From positions 1 through 64,000 of the forward strand of contig NZ_JAIVKX010000016.1 in the NCBI RefSeq assembly GCF_020524285.1: a stretch of 64,000 bases of DNA. Direction: 5' to 3'. The DNA comes from Alloyangia pacifica (lineage in GTDB: Bacteria > Pseudomonadota > Alphaproteobacteria > Rhodobacterales > Rhodobacteraceae). How positions within the stretch are numbered: position 1 is the first letter of the stretch; each line of letters starts with the position of its first letter. The translations under genes and the position numbers were made by a program. A model generated the notes under the pieces. That model made no database searches, was not told where the DNA came from, and saw nothing but the letters and a program-made list of their open reading frames with translations. This document shows, in pieces, positions 31,931 to 39,871 of the stretch.

Positions 31931-32375
31931 TTGCGGGAACCTCGGTTCATTGTGATGCGACCTGTAAGCCAATTAATGGGAATAAAGTCAACGGCAACGG
32001 TAACGTAGCCTGTCGCAGCGTCAGGTGGAAGGATACGTCATCAACTGACGCTGGCGGAGCCGGGGCTATTCAGTGCCTATCCCTTTGGTTAGCGCTGCCA
32101 TGCTCTTGCAAGTCTGCTGATAGAGTTCCAGGCACAGGTCAGCTGCGCTCCTATCAAGCCCGCTGGTACGAGACCCGAATTCAGGATCCGCGGCGCACGG
32201 CAACGAAGTTCGCTGTCCTACTGCAGGAGTTGATCCTGCGCGCCGCAAGGCTTCAACTCGGCAATCCTGTGAGGCAGAAGATTTCTCGACGAGCCCACTG
32301 TCGAGCTCTTGAATGGCATCCCGGGAAGCGCCACGTGCGTCCCAATGCGACGCCTTTGCGACGCTGGAGTTTGAC
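31931..32375. other. 445-bp intergenic region between rsbR and the CaCA-like gene
   Basis: This divergent promoter region has no supportable gene. No sigma-B-type or ECF-type promoter or perfect dyad was identified by eye. The stretch 32130-32330 shows coding-like base composition but no complete frame. Confidence 0.4.
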
Positions 32376-32816
32376 ATGTCCGAGACTTGGATGCCGCTTA
32401 TCGCGGGGTTTGTGCTGCTGGTGGTCGGCGGTGAACTGTTGGTGCGAGGAGCGGTGCAGGCCGCGGAGCGGATGGATGTCTCACCTCTGGTCATCGGGCT
32501 CACGCTTGTCGGCTTCGGAACCTCGATGCCGGAGCTTGTGACCTCGGTGCAGGCCGGGCTCAGTGGCTCGCCCGGCATTGCCTATGGCAATATCGTCGGC
32601 TCCAACATTGCCAACATCCTGGTGATCGGCGGCATCTCGGCGTTGATCTTCCCGGTGATCGTTGCTGAGGCCGCGCTCCGGCGTGATGCGGCGCTGATGG
32701 TGGGCGTGAGTGCGCTTCTCGTGATCTTCGCAGCGACCGCGCGCCGCATCGACCGCTGGGAGCGGCTGGCGCTGCTCGCGGGCTACGGCGCCTATCTCTA
32801 CCTGCTCTGGCCCTGA
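32376..32816 (+). CDS. half-size CaCA-family cation antiporter (single alpha-repeat)
   Basis: This 146-residue membrane protein carries one alpha repeat of calcium/sodium antiporters: GGELLVRGAVQAAERMDVSP, GFGTSMPELVTSVQAGLSG and GNIVGSNIANILVIGG. It stops after the fifth predicted helix (ALLAGYGAYLYLLWP), where full-length YrbG-like proteins of about 320 residues would enter their second repeat. GGAG lies 7 bases before the ATG and the frame is clean. It is either a truncated gene or a stand-alone half-transporter that could work as a dimer. The stop lies 4 bases from the convergent permease gene. Confidence 0.75.
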   Translation: MSETWMPLIAGFVLLVVGGELLVRGAVQAAERMDVSPLVIGLTLVGFGTSMPELVTSVQAGLSGSPGIAYGNIVGSNIANILVIGGISALIFPVIVAEAALRRDAALMVGVSALLVIFAATARRIDRWERLALLAGYGAYLYLLWP

Positions 32817-32820
32817 GCTC

Positions 32821-34599
32821 CTACGGCTGCAGCGGCCAGAACACCGGGGCCAGCAGCACCGTCACCACGCCGGCCATGATGTTCATCGGCAGGCCGAGCC
32901 GCAGGAAGTCGGTAAAGCGGTAGCCGCCAGCATTGTAGACCATCGTGTTGGTCTGGTAGCCGATCGGGGTCGCGAAGCTGGCGCTGGCGCCGAACATCAC
33001 GACCACGACGAAGGCGCGCGGGTCCAGCCCCAGTGCCTGTGCCACGCCGACGGCAATCGGGGTCATGATCACCGCGACAGCATTGTTGGTCACCACCTCG
33101 GTCAGAACCGAGGTCACCGCGTAGATCAGCGCCAGTGCGAGGATCGGGCTCAACTGCGCCAGTGGCCCCGAAATCCCGTCCACGATCAGCGCCATGGCCC
33201 CGCTGCGCTCCATCGCGGTGCCCAGCACCAGCATGCTGACGATCAGCAGCAGCAGGCGGCCGTCGATGGCGCCGATGCCCTCGTCCGGCTCGACGCAGCG
33301 GGTCAGCAGGACGATGGCGGCACCGATGATCGCCAGCGGCAGGATCGGCGCAAGCTCAAGCGCCGCGGCCAGCACGACCATGGCCAACACCGCCAGCGCG
33401 ATCGGTGCCTTGCTGCGCCGGAATGCGCGGGCCTGCAACGGTGCCAGCAGGATCAGATCCTCGTCCCGCGCGAGGCGCGCGATGTCCTCGGCGGGCCCAT
33501 CCAGAAGCACCGTATCGCCCGGGTTCAGCTGCAGCCGGTCCTCCAGCAGATCACGCGCGCTGCCCTTGCGGTGCAGGGCGATGGGGTAGACGCCGTGGCT
33601 GCGCCGCCAGCCAAGCTCCGCGACCGCGCCCTTGCGCTCCTTCACCAATGCTTCGACCACTTGATGACGCCGCGCATTCGCGGGCTCGAGACCGGCAATA
33701 GCAAGGCTGCGCGAGCTCTCGCCCCGGTAGCCCGCCACCTCTGTGTCGGAGGTATGCAGCACCACCCGGTCGCCGGGGTGCAGCAGCTCGGCCTGAAGGC
33801 TGTGCCGCAGCGAGACATCCTCGCGGATCAGGTCCACCAGCCGGGTGGCGCTGCGCCTGAAATCGGGAATGTCACTCACTTTCCGGCCGATCAGCGGCGA
33901 GGTTGCGGGCACGAAGAGCTCGACCCGCCATGACCGTCCGCTGCGCGGCGCCTGCATCTCGGCCAAAGCCATCCGCTCGGGCAGCAGGCGCGGCGCGGCC
34001 ACGGCAAGAAAGAGGCCGCCCAGCAAAGCCAGCGCGATGCCGAGCGGGGCGATCTCAAAGAGCGAGAAAGGCGCGAGATCGAGATCGCGGGCGACCCCGT
34101 CCACAAGGATGTTTGTCGAGGTGCCGATGAGCGTGCAGGTGCCGCCCATGATCACCACGAAGCTGAGCGGCATGAGGAACCGCGAGGCGCTGGTGCCAAG
34201 CTGGCGGGCCAGTCCGAAGACTACCGGGATCAGGATCATCACCACCGGTGTGTTGTTCATGAAAGCCGAGGCAATCGCCGCCAGCGCAAAGAAGAGCAGG
34301 ATCGTCCGCCGCGGATGCCGGAGCATGCCGCGCCCCAGCCATTCGGCCACCGCCTCGAGCACCCCGGTGCGCACCAGCGCGGCGCTCAGCACGAACATCG
34401 CGCCGATGGTGGCTGGGGCGGAGTTGCTCAGCGCCTTGAGCACATCGTCGGTGCTTACAAGGCCGAGCAGCAGCGCCACGGCCACACCGCCAAGGGCGGT
34501 GACCTCGGCAGCGAAGCGCTCGGTCAGGAACAGGGCAAAGACGGCAGCCACCAGAAGAAGGGCGCCCTGAGGCGCGTAGGAACCGAGATCGAAAAGCAT
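32821..34599 (-). CDS. SLC13/DASS-family permease with two TrkA-C domains
   Basis: The product is 592 residues. Two blocks of hydrophobic helices (about residues 5-190 and 370-592) flank a cytoplasmic pair of TrkA-C/RCK_C domains (VELFVPATSPLIGRKVSDI; GDTVLLDGPAEDIARLA). Re-entrant hairpin motifs of the family are clear: ASAFMNNTPVVMILIPV with TCTLIGTSTNILV, and VVTNNAVAVIMTPIA with SFATPIGYQTNTMVY. Members import sulfate, dicarboxylates or other anions with sodium. The ATG at 34599 gives a hydrophobic N-terminus but lacks a good ribosome site. With sulfatases nearby, sulfate is an attractive but unproven substrate. Confidence 0.88.
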   Translation of the reverse strand: MLFDLGSYAPQGALLLVAAVFALFLTERFAAEVTALGGVAVALLLGLVSTDDVLKALSNSAPATIGAMFVLSAALVRTGVLEAVAEWLGRGMLRHPRRTILLFFALAAIASAFMNNTPVVMILIPVVFGLARQLGTSASRFLMPLSFVVIMGGTCTLIGTSTNILVDGVARDLDLAPFSLFEIAPLGIALALLGGLFLAVAAPRLLPERMALAEMQAPRSGRSWRVELFVPATSPLIGRKVSDIPDFRRSATRLVDLIREDVSLRHSLQAELLHPGDRVVLHTSDTEVAGYRGESSRSLAIAGLEPANARRHQVVEALVKERKGAVAELGWRRSHGVYPIALHRKGSARDLLEDRLQLNPGDTVLLDGPAEDIARLARDEDLILLAPLQARAFRRSKAPIALAVLAMVVLAAALELAPILPLAIIGAAIVLLTRCVEPDEGIGAIDGRLLLLIVSMLVLGTAMERSGAMALIVDGISGPLAQLSPILALALIYAVTSVLTEVVTNNAVAVIMTPIAVGVAQALGLDPRAFVVVVMFGASASFATPIGYQTNTMVYNAGGYRFTDFLRLGLPMNIMAGVVTVLLAPVFWPLQP

Positions 34600-35085
34600 G
34601 GGAGGCACCCGGATAAACGCCGCGCTGGAAGGGCGCCGTCGGCAAGGCGCAGGTGGCGCGGGCTCTCGACCCACCGCACCCTCTTTGTGACGATCAACCA
34701 TGCCACCGATTGAGGTACGCGAGAATAGGGATTCTCAGCGCTCGCGATGCGGGATCTCAAGCCTACCTTTTGCGGGAGCATATGCCCTCGTCCATGCCGT
34801 GTTGGTCAGCGCCTCGGTCGGATAGTTGCCCCGCAAAGCATCCCGCGAAGAGCAATCGCTCCGGCGCTTCCCATTGCCGCCTTTGAAGCTGCATTGTCGA
34901 CTTTGCTAACCAAGATCAACTGGAGCCTTTACGGCGGGAAGAGACCGCGAGAACGCAGTAGGCTGTCTTGCCAAGTCTTCCCGTAGCCTTGCCAGCCGCC
35001 CGCCGCACAAGCAATACCGCGCAATTTCAACGCGAGCCAAGGAAGCTCTCTAACTGCTGTTTGCCACCGACAGCCGACTTCTCGA
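34600..35085. other. 486 bp without a supportable gene, downstream of small-gene copy 2
   Basis: In copy 1 of the 54-residue gene family the equivalent downstream position holds an integrase start. Here no integrase frame or IS end is visible, only short frames without start signals. Confidence 0.4.
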
Positions 35086-35250
35086 TCATTTCGACAAGGA
35101 TTTGTCTTGTTCCTCAGCCCGGCTCCAGCCTTCCGATGCGGCCTCTCGTTCCACCCGTTCCAGAAAAAACCTTCTGGCTGTTTCCGTCAGACCATACCGG
35201 CTGATGTAATCGGAGGTCACATCGCTCAAGGAAACGGAAGTTGTCATCAT
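35086..35250 (-). CDS. 54-residue small protein, copy 2 of 2 in this window
   Basis: Same length and layout as the gene at 15345-15509: it starts MMTTSVSLSDVTSDYISRYG, continues LTETARRFFLERVE, and is identical at 38 of 54 positions. GAAGGAGAAGGAG precedes the ATG at 35250. The most constant part is DYISRYGLTE.AR.FFLERVE, with a RAEEQ tail; differences elsewhere look like ordinary divergence, so both copies have been under selection. It is monocistronic and close to no recognisable mobile gene. Function unknown. Confidence 0.75.
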   Translation of the reverse strand: MMTTSVSLSDVTSDYISRYGLTETARRFFLERVEREAASEGWSRAEEQDKSLSK

Positions 35251-35512
35251 GGCGCTCCTTCTCCTTCGCCCAGCATACCCGAAAGTGGTGACCAGAAAGT
35301 TAACGCAGAGTGCGGTCTGATCCCGCAGGCGCGATGGCAATGGCTCGCAGAGTTCAGCGACAGAAAGCGACGCTTGATGGCGTCTTGGCTGAGCCTGTCC
35401 TGCGCTTAACGTTCCTTTCTCGCGGGAGACTTTGTGCCACGCCGACTTGCGCCCGAGTTCCGTTGCGTTAAACCCGGTCCCTAAGACCTCGATCCCATGG
35501 AAACGCCTCTAC

Positions 35513-35689
35513 ATGACACTTCATTTTCCAAGACTTGGGATCGTCATCGCGATTCTGGTTGCGCTCTTTTCGTGGCGAATGGCGGGCGTCTGGGACGCAG
35601 TGAAATGCCGCGATGCGCGAAAGTCTTGGTTTAGCGAACCAGACAACGATGACCGTCATCAACTCTTGAACGACGCATGTGAGTGGTGA
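35513..35689 (+). CDS. putative 58-residue membrane peptide
   Basis: A short frame encodes one N-terminal hydrophobic segment (RLGIVIAILVALFSW) followed by a charged tail with two cysteines. The ribosome-binding site is weak and the coding signal is poor, so it may be chance. It stands alone on the plus strand. Confidence 0.25.
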   Translation: MTLHFPRLGIVIAILVALFSWRMAGVWDAVKCRDARKSWFSEPDNDDRHQLLNDACEW

Positions 35690-35876
35690 GATTCTTGAAG
35701 AAATTACGTTCCCGCTCCGGCACCGCAATATTTCAAGAAAAGCATACAATATGATTGTATAACAATACCTTAAATCCCCAAAGCGGAAACGCTTGGAGCG
35801 ATAGGGCACAAGGCCTACGACGGTATTTGCCGCGACGCGTAGGGGGTCGCAGGATCCGCCCACCGGGTCCCCCATT

Positions 35877-35999
35877 TCACCCCAGTGGCAGGCTTGGGAG
35901 TGAACCAGAGTTGACAGAGGATTCCGCCAAAGCCGAGATCACCAGACAAAGCCCTATCGCGGCCAGAAGCGTGGCGCCCAGGATCACTCCCCGGGCCAT
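35877..35999 (-). CDS. putative 40-residue signal-peptide-like small protein
   Basis: GGAGCAAGGT precedes an ATG at 35999 that overlaps the last codons of the HAD phosphatase in another frame, so translation could be coupled. The peptide begins MARGVILGATLLAAIGLCLV and has the look of a Sec signal or single membrane anchor, ending in SGSLPSLPLG. It may be the stump of a longer exported protein whose remainder is lost; nothing recognisable follows. Confidence 0.35.
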   Translation of the reverse strand: MARGVILGATLLAAIGLCLVISALAESSVNSGSLPSLPLG

Positions 36000-36955
36000 A
36001 CCTTGCTCCAATCCTGTGCCATGTCGACGATCAGCCAGCCGCGGTCTTCGCCCTCATCGAGGCCGCGGGCGAGTTGGCCGACATGGCTGTCCCGGTCATA
36101 GGCAAACTCCCGATCCGCGTCGGTGTGATGGACCAGAATCCCGAACCGGGCACCATCGCCAGCCGTCGTGTATTCGAGCATCTGGAAGTCACCATCCGAG
36201 TTGCCCGCAGCAAAGATCGGGCGCTGCCCGATGTGGCGCATGATCCCGACCGGCTTGCCTTCCTTGTCGTCGAGGAACGTGATGCCGCCATTCTTCGTCA
36301 AGGCGGGCCCGCCATCGGCCACCTCGTAGGTGGTGTCGCCCTCAGTCCCGACGACCTGCCAGGGCGGGATGCCATAGGTGTCCTCGGCAAAGGCGCGGAT
36401 GAAGTCGATGCCGCCGCCCGAAACGATGTAGGTGGTGAACCCCTCGTCGCGCAGGTAGCTCAGAAGCTCGAGCATGGGCTGGTAGATCATCTCGCCGAAG
36501 GGCATGTCCGTCGTTGGGTGCATGGCGCTTTCCAGCCACGCGCCCGCGCTGGATTGGAAGTCTTCGACGGTGACACCTGAGTGAGAGACGTTGATCACGT
36601 CAAGCAGCCCCTCCATGCCGCCCGCAAGGATGCCTTCGAGGTCGCCCTCTGCGCCTGCCTTCAGGGCATCTGAGGTCAGGATCGAAGGGTCGCTCCCGGC
36701 CTTCTCCTTCAGCACGTCGATGGCGTAGAGGAGTTGGAAGTAGACCGGCTGTTCAGCCCAGAGGCAGCCGTCGTTGTCGAAAGTGGCAATGCGGTCTGCT
36801 TGAGGAACGAAGTCCTCTGAAGCCGGGTCGGTGACCGTCTCCACAAAGTCAATGATCGCCGACTTCGCCTCGGTGTCATTCCACGACGGCAATGGGTCGG
36901 CGTACGCAGCAACGGCCAGAAGCGTCAGGCAGGTGGTAGCGGTGAACAGGCGCAT
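35984..36955 (-). CDS. secreted HAD-family phosphatase
   Basis: This 323-residue protein has a Sec signal peptide (MRLFTATTCLTLLAVAAYA) and a HAD hydrolase core: nucleophile TFDNDGCLW (D60, D62), motif II YIVSGGGIDF, and motif III/IV FAAGNSDGDFQML. A large cap domain lies between motifs I and II, as in periplasmic phosphoserine-phosphatase-like enzymes. Predicted to hydrolyse phosphomonoesters in the periplasm. It follows the arylsulfatase gene by about 100 bases on the same strand, suggesting joint processing of phosphorylated and sulfated organic matter. Confidence 0.85.
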   Translation of the reverse strand: MRLFTATTCLTLLAVAAYADPLPSWNDTEAKSAIIDFVETVTDPASEDFVPQADRIATFDNDGCLWAEQPVYFQLLYAIDVLKEKAGSDPSILTSDALKAGAEGDLEGILAGGMEGLLDVINVSHSGVTVEDFQSSAGAWLESAMHPTTDMPFGEMIYQPMLELLSYLRDEGFTTYIVSGGGIDFIRAFAEDTYGIPPWQVVGTEGDTTYEVADGGPALTKNGGITFLDDKEGKPVGIMRHIGQRPIFAAGNSDGDFQMLEYTTAGDGARFGILVHHTDADREFAYDRDSHVGQLARGLDEGEDRGWLIVDMAQDWSKVWPGE

Positions 36956-37054
36956 GGAAAACGACCTTTCGAATGAATTCGATGTGGTGGAATCGGAGGC
37001 CGGCCCTGCGCTCGCTGCACAGGGCCGACGTTCTCAAACATCACGAGCCAGCGG

Positions 37055-38665
37055 TCATTGCGTGCCGCCTGCTTGCGAGAGCTTCTCCATAACCTTGTCG
37101 AGGCTGAAGGAGGCCGCTTCTTGACGCGGCGGGAATTCCTGGAAGGTTTCGAGGAAGTTCGCCACATAGGACTGTGCCGGCACCAGCATGTAGGCGCGGT
37201 CGAGCATCCAATCGTAGTAGGTGTTCGAGGTCCGGTAGCCACGCTCGTAGGGATCGCGGCGCAGGTTGAAGATCAGCGGCGTGCGCAGGGGCGTCAGCGG
37301 CTCGATCCAGGCGCGGAACGTGCTCCAAGCCTTTTGCTCCAGGAAGGTGATCTTCCAATCGGCATAGCGCAGAGCCATCAGGTCGCCATCATCGGAGAAA
37401 TAGAAGATCTCCTTTCGCGGGCTCTCCTCGGTTTCACCGGTCAGCAATGGCAGGATGTTGTAGCCGTCGAGGTGGACCTTGTAGTCACGACCCTCGCCCA
37501 CTTCGGCGACAGTGATGCCGTCGAGCAGGTCGTCCTTGATCGTTTCGTTCCCGGCGGCGGCCAGGAAGGTCGGCAGCCAGTCCATGTGATGGACGATCTC
37601 GTTGACGACCTCGTCCTCAGGAATATGACCCGGCCAGCGCACCATCGCGGGCACACGCCAGGCGCCTTCCCAGTTGGTGTTCTTTTCACCCCAGAATGGC
37701 GTCATCCCGGCATCCGGCCAGGTGTTCATATGCGGGCCGTTGTCGGTGGAGTAGAAGACGATGGTGTTGTCGGCGATACCAAGCTCATCGAGCTTGTCGA
37801 GGAACACGCCGATATCAGCATCATGCTCGAGCATGCCGGCGGTGTATTCGTCGACCGGTTTGCCGACGATCTCGTTGGCCAGTGCCCGGTTCTCTTCACT
37901 GACGTGCGTGCGGAAGTGCATGCGGGTGCCGCTCCACCACACGAACCAAGGCGTACCCTGCTCGTTGGCGCGTTCGATGAAATCGATCGCCGCAGCAGAG
38001 GTCTCGTCATCCACGGTTTCCATACGCGTCTTCGTCAGCGGTCCGGTGTCCTCGATTTCACCGTCAGCGTAGGAGTGAATGACGCCACGGGGGCCGAAGG
38101 CTTCCCGGAAAGTCTGTCCGTCGCCGATCATCATGTCGGCCGGGTAGTCCTCGTTCTCGGGCTCTTCCTCGGCGTTGAGGTGGTAGAGGTTGCCGAAGAA
38201 CTCATCGAACCCATGGTTGGTCGGCAGGTGCTCGTCGCGGTCGCCGAGGTGGTTTTTTCCGAACTGACCGGTGGCGTACCCCTCGGCCTTGAGCAGGCCC
38301 GCGATGGTTGGATCTTCGACCTGCATCCCTTCCTGTGCGCCGGGCAGACCCACTTTGGACAGGCCGGTGCGGAACACCGACTGGCCCATGATGAAGGAGG
38401 AACGGCCGGCGGTGCAGGATTGCTCACCGTAGTAGTCGGTGAAGATCATGCCCTCTTTGGCGATCCGGTCGATGTTGGGCGTCTCGTAGCCCATCAGCCC
38501 CCGCGTGTATGCGGAAATGTTAGACTGGCCGACATCATCGCCCCAGATCACCAGAATGTTCGGTTTTGTGGCGGTGGCTGCGTCTTGAGCCGCAACTGGC
38601 ACGCTCGACACCACGACTGCGGCCAAGGTGGCTAACAATCTATGTGTTTGGTTTTTTGGTAACAT
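37055..38665 (-). CDS. periplasmic arylsulfatase (type I, formylglycine-dependent)
   Basis: The product is 536 residues with a Sec signal peptide (LLATLAAVVVSSVPVAAQ). Sulfatase landmarks are metal-binding WGDDVG (D43, D44), the modification site C84 in SCTAGRSS (C-x-A-x-R form), FGKNHLGDRDEHLPT and the distal STDNGP. C84 must be converted to formylglycine; no FGE gene is in the window. The ATG at 38665 follows GGGAG. It hydrolyses an unknown sulfate ester outside the cytoplasm and lies with the HAD phosphatase and a two-component system. Confidence 0.92.
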   Translation of the reverse strand: MLPKNQTHRLLATLAAVVVSSVPVAAQDAATATKPNILVIWGDDVGQSNISAYTRGLMGYETPNIDRIAKEGMIFTDYYGEQSCTAGRSSFIMGQSVFRTGLSKVGLPGAQEGMQVEDPTIAGLLKAEGYATGQFGKNHLGDRDEHLPTNHGFDEFFGNLYHLNAEEEPENEDYPADMMIGDGQTFREAFGPRGVIHSYADGEIEDTGPLTKTRMETVDDETSAAAIDFIERANEQGTPWFVWWSGTRMHFRTHVSEENRALANEIVGKPVDEYTAGMLEHDADIGVFLDKLDELGIADNTIVFYSTDNGPHMNTWPDAGMTPFWGEKNTNWEGAWRVPAMVRWPGHIPEDEVVNEIVHHMDWLPTFLAAAGNETIKDDLLDGITVAEVGEGRDYKVHLDGYNILPLLTGETEESPRKEIFYFSDDGDLMALRYADWKITFLEQKAWSTFRAWIEPLTPLRTPLIFNLRRDPYERGYRTSNTYYDWMLDRAYMLVPAQSYVANFLETFQEFPPRQEAASFSLDKVMEKLSQAGGTQ

Positions 38666-38827
38666 AACTGTCTCCCTGTCTGCGAAATTCTTTCGGTGCA
38701 GCCCTGGGGCCGACGTCAAACACACCGATGCCACCAAACAGATCTTGCACCGTATGCGCAGCTTGGCTGCCGCAGCGTCAGCGGAATAGTTGGACCAAGT
38801 ACCTACCTCGCCCGCGGGCGGGTGGCT

Positions 38828-39187
38828 TCAGACGTCGAGCAGCGCCGCGAGCACAGTCCGCGAAATCGGCTTGGCGATGTAGGTAGTGGCCCCTGCATTG
38901 AGACAGGCTTCTCGCGCTCCGCCGATGTCGCGACCCGTCATCACAGCGATACGCAGGTCGGGCGTACGCGCCACGAGCTTTGAAATAAGGTCGGCCCCGC
39001 CGATCCCGGGCAGGTGGAGGTCGAGTAACATGACCGCCGGAGATTGGGGCACCTCGCTGGCAAGCAGAGCTTCTCCACTGTCGAAGGTGTAGACGGAAAA
39101 GCCCAGAGATCGGACGGCACGGGACAGCGCCCGGCTGACGGCCGCGTCATCTTCGACGATCAGGACAACTCTGGGTTTCAGCTCCAT
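38828..39187 (-). CDS. single-domain response regulator
   Basis: This 119-residue receiver-only protein has the acidic pair E12-D13-D14, phosphoacceptor D56 (MLLDLHLPG), T84 (AVMTGRD) and K106 (YIAKPIS). With no output domain it is CheY-like and may serve as a phosphate sink or shuttle for the neighbouring sensor kinase. It is 54 bases downstream of the FixJ-like regulator on the same strand. Confidence 0.9.
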   Translation of the reverse strand: MELKPRVVLIVEDDAAVSRALSRAVRSLGFSVYTFDSGEALLASEVPQSPAVMLLDLHLPGIGGADLISKLVARTPDLRIAVMTGRDIGGAREACLNAGATTYIAKPISRTVLAALLDV

Positions 39188-39241
39188 TCGGCAACTCTAC
39201 GCAGTGCCGACCGATCCTCATAGTTGCCCTCTGGGCCTACA

Positions 39242-39871
39242 TCATGGCGCATCAATTCGTCTGGTGACGCTGACGCGTACGAGCTCGGCAATCGTGCGCA
39301 CTCCCATCTTCTTCATCACCCGGGCCCGGTGGACCTTTACCGTCTTCTCGGCGAGGCCAAGCTCATGCGCGATTTGCTTGTTCAGACTGCCGGCAACCAC
39401 CGCTTCCAGCACTTCCGTCTCGCGGGGCGTTAGACTCTGAAGCCGCTGCTCGTACCTCGCGGTGCCGTGCGTGTCTGCCTGCGTCTCGCTCACCCGCGTT
39501 TTGGCGGCGGCAATCGCGTCCAGGAGCTGGTCCGTCTGCACGGGCTTCGTCAGGAAATCGAAGGCCCCCTCCTTCATGGCCTTAACCCCCATGCCGATGT
39601 CACCGCGCCCGGTGAGAAACATCACCGGAAACGCCGGCAGGATCGCCGCAATCTTTTCCTGAAGTTCGAAGCCGTTCATCCGCGGCAGGTACATGTCGAG
39701 GATGGCACAGCCCGGAACATCGTGATCGAAATCGTTGAGAAACGCCTCGGCGCTCGCATGGGAACGGACGTCATATCCCGCGATCGAGACCAGCCGTGAG
39801 AGGGCCCGGCGGATGCTCTCGTCGTCGTCCACGATATGAACGAGGAAGGGTTCAGTCGCGTCCTCGCTCAT
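39242..39871 (-). CDS. FixJ/NarL-type response regulator
   Basis: This 209-residue protein has a receiver domain with D59 (AILDMYLPRM), T87 and K109 (FDFLTKP), a linker, and a LuxR-type HTH (LTPRETEVLEAVVAGSLNKQ; KTVKVHRARVMKKMGVRT). It is the direct partner of the sensor kinase, overlapping it by four bases (ATGA). Predicted to activate promoters in this sulfatase/phosphatase region when phosphorylated. Confidence 0.93.
   Translation of the reverse strand: MSEDATEPFLVHIVDDDESIRRALSRLVSIAGYDVRSHASAEAFLNDFDHDVPGCAILDMYLPRMNGFELQEKIAAILPAFPVMFLTGRGDIGMGVKAMKEGAFDFLTKPVQTDQLLDAIAAAKTRVSETQADTHGTARYEQRLQSLTPRETEVLEAVVAGSLNKQIAHELGLAEKTVKVHRARVMKKMGVRTIAELVRVSVTRRIDAP

Noticed and set aside
37058-38635. 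A 525-codon plus-strand frame opposite the arylsulfatase
   Set aside because: The sulfatase on the minus strand has a signal peptide and all active-site motifs; the opposite frame has no recognisable domain.
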